A stretch of DNA of 11,011 bases from Aquirhabdus sp. Lineage in GTDB: Bacteria; Pseudomonadota; Gammaproteobacteria; Pseudomonadales; Moraxellaceae. Shown one piece after another: positions 6,217-11,011 of this stretch. The notes under the pieces are model-generated. The model saw only the letters and a list, made by a program, of their open reading frames with translations. It had not been told where the DNA came from and did not search any database. The DNA is taken from NCBI GenBank assembly GCA_030150135.1, contig JASLGO010000095.1, forward strand, positions 1 through 11,011, given 5' to 3'. The translations under genes and the position numbers were made by a program. The stretch's first letter is position 1. Each line of letters starts with the position of its first letter.

Positions 6217-7719
6217 ATGTCGAACGAGACCATTTGGATCATCGACGACGACCGAGCCATCCGCTGGGTACTGGAAAAAACATTCAAAGAAGAGGGGTTT
6301 AATGTCGTCAGCTTTGAAGAAAGTCAAAGTGCGCTGACGCGACTGGAAGGTGGCGAGCAGCCGCATGTCATTTTGACAGACATTCGTATGCCCGGTATGG
6401 ATGGACTGACATTCCTCTCACGAGTTAAAGAAGCGTATGCTGATTTACCTGTCATTATTATGACAGCTCATTCGGATTTGGAATCTGCTGTTTCCAGTTA
6501 TCAAACAGGTGCTTTTGAGTATTTACCGAAGCCATTTGATATTGATGAAGCTTTGGCTTTGGTGCAGCGCGCGATTCAACATACTGCGCAAATTACTGCA
6601 AGCAGTAATGATGATATGGTTCCAAGTAAACCAATTCGTTCTGTGGAGATTATTGGTGAATCACCAGCGATGCAGGAAGTGTTTCGTGCAATTGGTCGTC
6701 TTGCGCAATCACATATTACGGTGCTGATTAACGGTGAATCAGGAACGGGTAAAGAGCTGGTTGCGCATGCATTACACCGTCATTCACCACGCGCCAAGAA
6801 GCCTTTTATTGCCTTAAATATGGCGGCGATTCCTAAAGATTTGATTGAAACTGAATTATTTGGTCATGAAAAAGGCGCATTTACAGGCGCAAATACTCAA
6901 CGCCAAGGACGTTTTGAACAAACCAATGGCGGTACGTTATTTCTCGATGAAATCGGGGATATGCCATTTGAGACTCAAACACGATTACTTCGTGTTCTTG
7001 CCGAAGGTGAGTTCTATCGCGTCGGCGGTCATATGCCTGTGCATGTCGATGTTCGTATCATTGCAGCGACTCATCAAGACTTAGAAAAATTAGTCATCGA
7101 AGGTAAATTCCGTGAGGATTTATACCATCGTTTGAATGTGATTCGTATTCATATTCCAAGATTGAGAGATCGTAGCGAAGATATTCCGATGCTAGCGGCG
7201 CATTTCCTTGAACGTGCAGGACATGAGTTGTCTGTTGAACCTAAGAAGTTGCGTAGTGAAACTGCAGCATATTTACAACAATTGCCGTGGCCGGGTAATG
7301 TTCGCCAATTAGAAAATACATGTCGTTGGTTAACGGTGATGGCAAGTAGCCGTGAAGTTCTGTTAACTGATTTACCACCAGAACTTCGTTTACCATCGAA
7401 TGGACAATCATCAGCTGCTACAAAAACTGATCATCTTGCAGCAGGACAGCTTCCTGTACAGCTAACAAGCACTTCTTCAGCGGAATGGGATGTAGCACTT
7501 GGATTATGGGCAAAGCAACATTTAATGAATGGTGAGCAGCAAATTCTAAATACCGCAACACCAATGTTTGAACGTGTCATGATTCTTGCTGCATTGGAAC
7601 ATAGTCAAGGCAAGAAGCGCTTAGCTTCTGAATTGTTAGGCTGGGGACGTAATACACTGACGCGTAAGCTGAAAGAGCTTGGTATCTCTAGTGCGGATGA
7701 TGATGAAGATGCAGCATAG
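6217..7719 (+). CDS. glnG: Nitrogen regulation response regulator NtrC (GlnG)
   Basis: A 500-residue sigma-54-dependent activator. The receiver domain (1-120) has the acidic pocket D10-D12, phospho-acceptor Asp55 (ILTDIRMPG), Thr83 (IIMTAHSD) and Lys105 (YLPKPFD). The AAA+ domain (about 145-390) has Walker A GESGTGKE (173-180), the sigma-54 contact loop GAFTGA (220-225), Walker B LFLDEIGD (241-248) and the sensor II region WPGNVRQLEN (358-367). A Fis-type helix-turn-helix ends it (about 455-487, KKRLASELLGWGRNTLTRKLKELGI). The linker (390-445) is polar and makes the protein longer than E. coli NtrC (469), and the tail is acidic (SSADDDEDAA). GGGAG (6206-6210) overlaps the end of glnL and gives a good ribosome site, so the pair is coupled. 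All residues needed for phosphorylation, ATP hydrolysis and sigma-54 contact are present, so it should be active. The likely targets include its own promoter region. Confidence 0.96.
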   Translation: MSNETIWIIDDDRAIRWVLEKTFKEEGFNVVSFEESQSALTRLEGGEQPHVILTDIRMPGMDGLTFLSRVKEAYADLPVIIMTAHSDLESAVSSYQTGAFEYLPKPFDIDEALALVQRAIQHTAQITASSNDDMVPSKPIRSVEIIGESPAMQEVFRAIGRLAQSHITVLINGESGTGKELVAHALHRHSPRAKKPFIALNMAAIPKDLIETELFGHEKGAFTGANTQRQGRFEQTNGGTLFLDEIGDMPFETQTRLLRVLAEGEFYRVGGHMPVHVDVRIIAATHQDLEKLVIEGKFREDLYHRLNVIRIHIPRLRDRSEDIPMLAAHFLERAGHELSVEPKKLRSETAAYLQQLPWPGNVRQLENTCRWLTVMASSREVLLTDLPPELRLPSNGQSSAATKTDHLAAGQLPVQLTSTSSAEWDVALGLWAKQHLMNGEQQILNTATPMFERVMILAALEHSQGKKRLASELLGWGRNTLTRKLKELGISSADDDEDAA

Positions 7720-7747
7720 TTTCTAAATTATTAGATTCGTATCGTAT

Positions 7748-7786
7748 AAAACCTCACAATGATCTTGATTGTGAGGTTTTATTTTT
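7748..7786. terminator. Intrinsic terminator after glnG, probably bidirectional
   Basis: AAAACCTCACAAT (7748-7760) pairs perfectly with ATTGTGAGGTTTT (7768-7780), a 13-bp stem with a 7-nt loop, followed by ATTTTT. The A-run on the left arm gives a U-run on the other strand, so it can also end the converging DUF3617 transcript, whose stop is at 7809. Confidence 0.9.
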
Positions 7787-7808
7787 GATTAGAACAAATA
7801 TCAAAAAA

Positions 7809-8369
7809 TTATTGAAATTTGTCAGGGTGACGTTTCTTGATCTCTTCCATTTTTGCTTTCCAATCTGTGCGTGGAGGAACTCCTGCACAACTCGCTGATA
7901 ACCACTGACTTTTAATGTCGATGTGAATTTTTCCATTGTTTGGTTGGGTAATATCAATTGTCCCTACCATTTTTTCGGGAGTAATCGCTTCGACAGTCGA
8001 TACGGCAGTGGATTCGTGTGGCGGTGGGCAACTACTTTGAGTCGTCATCTTATTCGACGACATTGAAGTAATTTTACTCGTGCAATTAAGAATTTGTCCT
8101 GATTCGAGCATTTTGTTTTGATTTAGATCATCTTGCGTAATACAAACTTTTGTGACGTGAGGCGCTTGGTTGGCTTTAATTTTCGCTTCAATTTGTGCAC
8201 GCATTTGAGGAGGTATTTTTGCTAGAGCATCAGCGGGAATCGTGGCTTGATTCATTGAGCTGCTAGTCGTTGTTTCCCAAGCGCCAGTTTTTACATTGAG
8301 TGAAGATGCAAGGGTAATCGTAGGAATCATGAGTGTGACTAGCATAAGAGTTGTTTTGAGCTTAGCCAT
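7809..8369 (-). CDS. Exported DUF3617-family protein
   Basis: A 186-residue protein with a clear signal peptide (MAKLKTTLMLVTLMIPTITLA, probable cleavage after Ala21). The mature part fits the DUF3617 family: an early KTGAWETTTSS strand, a KVCITQDDL segment and paired Cys. Four Cys (76, 96, 114, 161) could form two disulfides in the periplasm. Residues 46-70 are a charged, probably helical insert (ALAKIPPQMRAQIEAKIKANQ). The tail is Lys-rich. A GGAG Shine-Dalgarno lies 8 nt before the ATG, which supports this start. It appears to be a single gene between the tRNA terminator and the glnG terminator, so it should have its own promoter in 8382-8480, though I could not pick a good -35/-10 pair. 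The molecular function of DUF3617 is not known to me. Confidence 0.8.
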   Translation of the reverse strand: MAKLKTTLMLVTLMIPTITLASSLNVKTGAWETTTSSSMNQATIPADALAKIPPQMRAQIEAKIKANQAPHVTKVCITQDDLNQNKMLESGQILNCTSKITSMSSNKMTTQSSCPPPHESTAVSTVEAITPEKMVGTIDITQPNNGKIHIDIKSQWLSASCAGVPPRTDWKAKMEEIKKRHPDKFQ

Positions 8370-8483
8370 GATTTTTACTCCGAAATTTTATGATCCATTT
8401 ATAAACTATATTTTTTGCTAATTATTAATCAGTGCAGTGTTGCATAAGTTTTGCTCATTAAGCAACTTTCAAATGACAAACAA

Positions 8484-8517
8484 TAAAAAAGCCCAAGAGC
8501 TAATTGCTTTAGGGCTT
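8484..8517 (-). terminator. Intrinsic terminator of the tRNA-Leu transcript
   Basis: On the - strand GCCC (with flanking AA) pairs with GGGC. An A-A mismatch and a second stem (AAAGC with GCTCT, one wobble) follow around ATTA. The 3' arm runs straight into TTTTTT. It sits about 25 nt downstream of the tRNA 3' end and upstream of the DUF3617 gene, separating the two. Confidence 0.8.
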
Positions 8518-8540
8518 CTTTAATAATTACCACAAATTTG

Positions 8541-8625
8541 TGGTGGGGGCGAAGAGACTCGAACTCTTACACCTCGCGGCGCCAGAACCTAAATCTGGTG
8601 CGTCTACCAATTTCGCCACGCCCCC
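8541..8625 (-). tRNA. tRNA-Leu (anticodon UAG)
   Basis: An 85-nt cloverleaf on the - strand. The acceptor arm GGGGGCG pairs with CGCCCCC, followed by discriminator A and an encoded CCA (8541-8543). The D-arm contains AATTGGTAGAC. The anticodon stem CCAGA/TCTGG closes a loop TTTAGGT with anticodon TAG, which reads CUA and, by wobble, other CUN leucine codons. A long variable arm (class II) is present, as expected for Leu, and the T-arm has GTTCGAGTC. Its own promoter and terminator flank it, so it is a single-tRNA unit. Confidence 0.97.
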
Positions 8626-8635
8626 AACGGCGCGT

Positions 8636-8644
8636 ATCATACCA
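8636..8644 (-). promoter_or_regulatory. Extended -10 promoter of tRNA-Leu with G+C-rich discriminator
   Basis: On the - strand TGGTATGAT is an extended -10 (TGn + TATGAT). It is followed by ACGCGCCG, a G+C-rich discriminator typical of stringently controlled stable-RNA promoters, and the start would lie only a few nucleotides before the mature tRNA 5' end. No good -35 is visible at 16-18 bp, which fits an extended -10 type. Confidence 0.55.
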
Positions 8645-8721
8645 AGTTCAGAATCAACAAGATAGTATTAAGACCAGCGTTTTAAACATTTTCATGCGCG
8701 TAAGATTAAGATTTAATCGTT

Positions 8722-9138
8722 TTATGTATTTGATTCAGATGATGGTGGTCTTGTAATCGATAATTTACCATCAGCCAGCCTGTAATGCTGTCCTTTATGG
8801 TCAAGTTGGTCATACAAGTGAATGGTTATAGGGTGCTTTCGCGCAAAGTCACCGTACGGATGTCCAGCAGGAAACGGATGTGCCAAATGATCGCGAACAC
8901 GTTTTAATATCCAAGGATGTACCTCAATGATCAAATTGAGTTCATTTGCTTTACGACCATAGTGCTCCTTCCAAAGCCCTAATTCATAAATCATTCGACG
9001 GAATTGCTCAGAAAACTCTTCGAAATCATCAGCGCTAAAACGAACAGTTCTTGAGATTTTCTTAAAGAAATACTGACCTGACTGCATGTCAGTTGTGATG
9101 AAGTAATGCTTATCTGTCGATTCTTTTGTAGGAACCAC
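8722..9138 (-). CDS. Hypothetical histidine-rich protein, family not recognised
   Basis: A 138-residue soluble protein with no signal peptide or membrane segment and no Cys. The start is GTG at 9138, backed by an AGAGG ribosome site with 6-nt spacing, so it is likely to be a true gene. The first half is mixed charged and aromatic (FFKKISRTVRFSADDFEEFSEQFRRMIYELGLW), the second half basic with 8 of the 10 His between residues 74 and 118 (RDHLAHPFPAGHPYGDF, KHPITIHLYDQLDH). The tail is Ser/Pro-rich and probably disordered. It reads the same way as dapD, starting 71 bp after the dapD stop, with only a weak hairpin between them. It may therefore be the distal gene of a dapD transcript or use a promoter in the A+T-rich gap. 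The tRNA-Leu lies downstream. I do not recognise a domain and propose no function. Confidence 0.65.
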   Translation of the reverse strand: MVPTKESTDKHYFITTDMQSGQYFFKKISRTVRFSADDFEEFSEQFRRMIYELGLWKEHYGRKANELNLIIEVHPWILKRVRDHLAHPFPAGHPYGDFARKHPITIHLYDQLDHKGQHYRLADGKLSITRPPSSESNT

Positions 9139-9209
9139 GACGAACCTCTAATGTTTATAAAAAAATAACTAATAGCTGCCACGTCGTAGTTTTTACATGT
9201 TGGCTGGTA

Positions 9210-10034
9210 TTAATCTACGCGTAACAACTCATTCAAACCAGTTTTAGAGCGTGTTTGTGCATCAACTTTCTTCACAATCACAGCCGCATACAAGCTGTAT
9301 TTACCATCTGCAGACGGCAGATTACCTGATACAACGACTGAACCTGCTGGTACACGGCCATAAGTCACTTCACCAGTTTCACGGTCATAAATCTTAGTCG
9401 ATTGACCGATGTAAACGCCCATTGAAATCACTGAACCTTCTTCAACGATCACGCCTTCAACGATTTCAGAACGTGCACCGATGAAACAATTGTCTTCAAT
9501 GATTGTTGGGTTCGCTTGTAATGGCTCCAGTACGCCGCCGATACCCACACCACCAGATAAATGTACGTTTTTACCAATTTGAGCACACGAACCTACAGTT
9601 GCCCAAGTATCAACCATTGAACCTTCATCCACATACGCGCCAATGTTGACGTACGATGGCATCAAGATCACGTTGCGAGCAATAAAGCTACCTTTACGTG
9701 CGGTTGCTGGTGGAACAACACGAATTCCTGCTGCTTGGAATTGTGCCTCATTCCAGTCTGCAAACTTTGTAGGAACTTTGTCGAAAAATTGTAAGGAATC
9801 TCCGCCACTTAAAGGCACGTTATCATTTAAACGGAATGATAGGAGAACAGCTTTTTTGAGCCATTGATTAACTTGCCATGAACCACCGATTTTTTCAGCG
9901 ACGCGCAGTGAACCGTTATCCAAACCAGCCAATGCTTCTGCAACAGCATCACGCACATCTTGTGGTGCGTTGGTTGGTGAAAATTTGAGACGATCTTCAA
10001 AAGCTTGTTCAATGATATTAGCAAGTTGAGTCAT
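9210..10034 (-). CDS. dapD: 2,3,4,5-tetrahydropyridine-2,6-dicarboxylate N-succinyltransferase DapD
   Basis: A 274-residue cytoplasmic enzyme of the succinylase branch of lysine/meso-diaminopimelate synthesis; it transfers succinyl from succinyl-CoA to tetrahydrodipicolinate. The N-terminal helical domain (1-100) carries LRVAEKIGGSW and QWLKKAVLLSF. Residues about 105-235 are left-handed beta-helix hexapeptide repeats (ILMPSYVNIGAYVDEGSMVD onward, CFIGARSEIVEGVIVEEGSV). Asp142 (MVDTWATVG) and Glu190 (ARSEIVEG) align with the E. coli catalytic Asp141 and Glu189. Length matches E. coli DapD (274). I chose ATG 10034 (MTQLANIIEQAF, preceded by GGAA) rather than ATG 10046, which adds METP without a ribosome site. 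A palindrome containing a possible -10 lies 52-71 bp upstream. An essential peptidoglycan-precursor gene in most such bacteria. Confidence 0.96.
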   Translation of the reverse strand: MTQLANIIEQAFEDRLKFSPTNAPQDVRDAVAEALAGLDNGSLRVAEKIGGSWQVNQWLKKAVLLSFRLNDNVPLSGGDSLQFFDKVPTKFADWNEAQFQAAGIRVVPPATARKGSFIARNVILMPSYVNIGAYVDEGSMVDTWATVGSCAQIGKNVHLSGGVGIGGVLEPLQANPTIIEDNCFIGARSEIVEGVIVEEGSVISMGVYIGQSTKIYDRETGEVTYGRVPAGSVVVSGNLPSADGKYSLYAAVIVKKVDAQTRSKTGLNELLRVD

Positions 10035-10085
10035 GGGAGTTTCCATTTATTTTAAGGTAAAAGAGAGATTATCTTTGCGATGAGG

Positions 10086-10105
10086 TTGCGTCATTGTAGA
10101 CGCAA
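10086..10105 (-). promoter_or_regulatory. Perfect palindrome around a possible -10 upstream of dapD
   Basis: On the - strand TTGCGTC and GACGCAA, perfect 7-bp inverted arms, flank the hexamer TACAAT, a plausible -10. A repressor bound here would block the promoter directly; as RNA it could form a 7-bp hairpin. No convincing -35 is seen 17 bp upstream, so both promoter and operator roles are tentative. Confidence 0.35.
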
Positions 10106-10135
10106 GAAGATAAAAGCATGAGCGAATTGTAACGT

Positions 10136-10182
10136 AAATCTAGACATGATGGCGAGTTGAGATACCGCTCATGTCTAGGTTT
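10136..10182. terminator. Strong hairpin, candidate terminator between symporter and dapD
   Basis: AAATCTAGACATGA (10136-10149) pairs with TCATGTCTAGGTTT (10169-10182), 14 bp with one G-T wobble and a 19-nt loop. On the + strand it runs into TTTTTAGG; on the - strand, where the genes lie, the U-run is short and inside the stem. It may be a backup terminator for the symporter gene. Confidence 0.45.
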
Positions 10183-10212
10183 TTAGGTTTAATTTAGAGT
10201 TAAGCTGTAACG

Positions 10213-10243
10213 AGCACATTCAATTAGGCTGATTGAATGTGCT
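10213..10243 (-). terminator. Hairpin just after the symporter gene, terminator-like without U-tract
   Basis: AGCACATTCAAT (10213-10224) pairs perfectly with ATTGAATGTGCT (10232-10243), a 12-bp stem with a 7-nt loop, starting 8 bp beyond the symporter stop. The sequence after it on the - strand is CGTTACAG, so a canonical U-tract is missing. It could be a 3'-end-stabilising hairpin or part of a double terminator with the one at 10136-10182. Confidence 0.45.
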
Positions 10244-10251
10244 TGGTGTGG

Positions 10252-11010
10252 TTAATCAGACTCATAATCTGCACAAACAGTTAAATCTTTCGAAGCTTCA
10301 ACTTTGGATAAGCGAACGACAGCTGTAATTGTTGATGCAACAAACAAATTAATCACTAAAGCATACAATGCTGAATAACCTGGGATGCTGTAGCCCATGA
10401 CGGTTAATGTGAAGATTGGTTTGAATTGTACGGAATAGGCCATCCAGCTCCCGACAACCATACCAACTAACCAACCAACCAAGAGTGCGCGATGATCAAA
10501 CCAGCGTGTATATAGTCCAATAAAGACTGCTGGTAAGACTTGAATAATCCATACACCCCCGAGCAACTGGAGGTTAATTGCGTACTGAGTTGGGATGAAC
10601 AGCACAAAGAGTAAAGCGCCAAATTTCACTGCAAGAGAAATATTTTTAGCAATAAATGTTTCTTGTTTTGGCGTCATTGCGGAGTTGATAAATTCTTTGT
10701 GAATATTGCGAGTGTATAGGTTTGCCGCAGCAATCGACATGATGGCAGCAGGAACGAGCGCGCCGATGCCAATCGCAGCAAATGCAACGCCAACAAACCA
10801 TGATGAAAAACTGTGAATGAACAATGCGGGAATCGCAAAATTATTACCATATTGCGCAAAACCTTGAGCGAATTCAGGTAAGTTTTTGACGCCAGATGCG
10901 ATTGCCATATAGCCCAGTAATGCAATTAAACCGAGTAAAACTGAGTATGCTGGCAATAACATCATGTTTTTACGTAAGGTATTTGCACTGCTTGAGGACA
11001 ATGATGCGGT
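10252..11010 (-). CDS. Sodium:solute symporter, MctP-like monocarboxylate permease, 5'-truncated
   Basis: The C-terminal 252 residues of a sodium:solute symporter (SSS family); the frame stays open to the window edge and the TTG at 11001 is internal. At least six transmembrane helices are visible: LLPAYSVLLGLIALLGYMAI, SWFVGVAFAAIGIGALVPAA, ISLAVKFGALLFVLFIP, LLGGVWIIQVLPAVFIGLYT, LLVGWLVGMVVGSWMAY and YSALYALVINLFVAST. The segment GALVPAAIMSIAAANLYTRNI is the conserved SSS stretch, and the IPTQYAINLQLLGGVWIIQ region is typical of the MctP group, which takes up pyruvate, lactate or similar monocarboxylates. The substrate is inferred from similarity I remember and is not proven; acetate or other acids are possible. 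The tail is short and polar. It reads in the same direction as dapD but is separated from it by two hairpins and about 200 bp, so it is a separate unit. Confidence 0.85.
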   Translation of the reverse strand, partial: TASLSSSSANTLRKNMMLLPAYSVLLGLIALLGYMAIASGVKNLPEFAQGFAQYGNNFAIPALFIHSFSSWFVGVAFAAIGIGALVPAAIMSIAAANLYTRNIHKEFINSAMTPKQETFIAKNISLAVKFGALLFVLFIPTQYAINLQLLGGVWIIQVLPAVFIGLYTRWFDHRALLVGWLVGMVVGSWMAYSVQFKPIFTLTVMGYSIPGYSALYALVINLFVASTITAVVRLSKVEASKDLTVCADYESD

Positions 11011-11011
11011 C

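Noticed and set aside
8538..8756. Open frame of 72 codons on the + strand
   Set aside because: Its first half is the antisense of the tRNA-Leu gene and the rest crosses the tRNA promoter; no family resemblance.
8529..9138. Genomic-island insertion at the tRNA-Leu 3' end
   Set aside because: No integrase, no second copy of the tRNA 3' end in the window, and the tRNA keeps its own terminator and flanking core genes.
9139..9209. Terminator between dapD and the hypothetical gene
   Set aside because: Only a 4-bp GCCA/TGGC stem with a large loop far from the T-run; too weak to call.
10674..10925. Overlapping - strand frame of 83 codons
   Set aside because: Shadow frame within the symporter coding sequence, with no independent support.

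Overview
The window looks like ordinary chromosomal backbone from an A+T-rich gammaproteobacterium of the Moraxellaceae, most likely Acinetobacter. This is inferred from the low G+C content, the close resemblance of the DapD, RimO, NtrB/NtrC and symporter proteins to Acinetobacter versions as I remember them, and the gene content. No database search was possible. I see no integrase, transposase, CRISPR array, toxin-antitoxin pair or phage module.

Left part, + strand (2-3173): the end of pqiA, then pqiB, pqiC and a MEKHLA-domain gene, all tightly packed (8-bp gap, 4-bp overlap, 3-bp gap). PqiA (inner membrane), PqiB (a three-MCE-domain periplasm-spanning tube) and PqiC (outer-membrane lipoprotein) form a proposed lipid-transport conduit across the envelope. 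The MEKHLA gene rides at the end of the same apparent operon. A hairpin at 3177-3213 closes it and also serves rimO arriving from the other side.

Middle (3236-7780): rimO on the - strand (ribosomal protein uS12 methylthiotransferase) diverges from the two-component pair glnL/glnG (ntrB/ntrC) on the + strand. The roughly 510-bp divergent region is the most informative non-coding stretch. It carries a 15-bp direct repeat 34 bp apart that matches the NtrC-binding pattern GCAC-N5-TGGTGC with one mismatch. It also carries a GG-N10-GC sigma-54 promoter about 200 bp downstream and a GTGA-N6-TCAC palindrome between the two. Together these suggest that glnLG is driven by sigma-54 and activated by its own product NtrC. 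A perfect 13-bp stem terminator follows glnG.

Right part, - strand (7809-11010): reading leftwards with transcription, a truncated sodium:solute symporter of MctP type, dapD (lysine/diaminopimelate biosynthesis), an unrecognised histidine-rich small protein, tRNA-Leu(UAG) with its own extended -10 promoter and terminator, and a secreted DUF3617 protein. These look like mostly separate transcription units. Two strong hairpins separate the symporter from dapD.

Nothing here is clearly a new defence or mobile system. The points most worth checking are the NtrC/sigma-54 architecture upstream of glnLG, the MEKHLA gene attached to the pqi operon, and the unknown gene between dapD and the tRNA.
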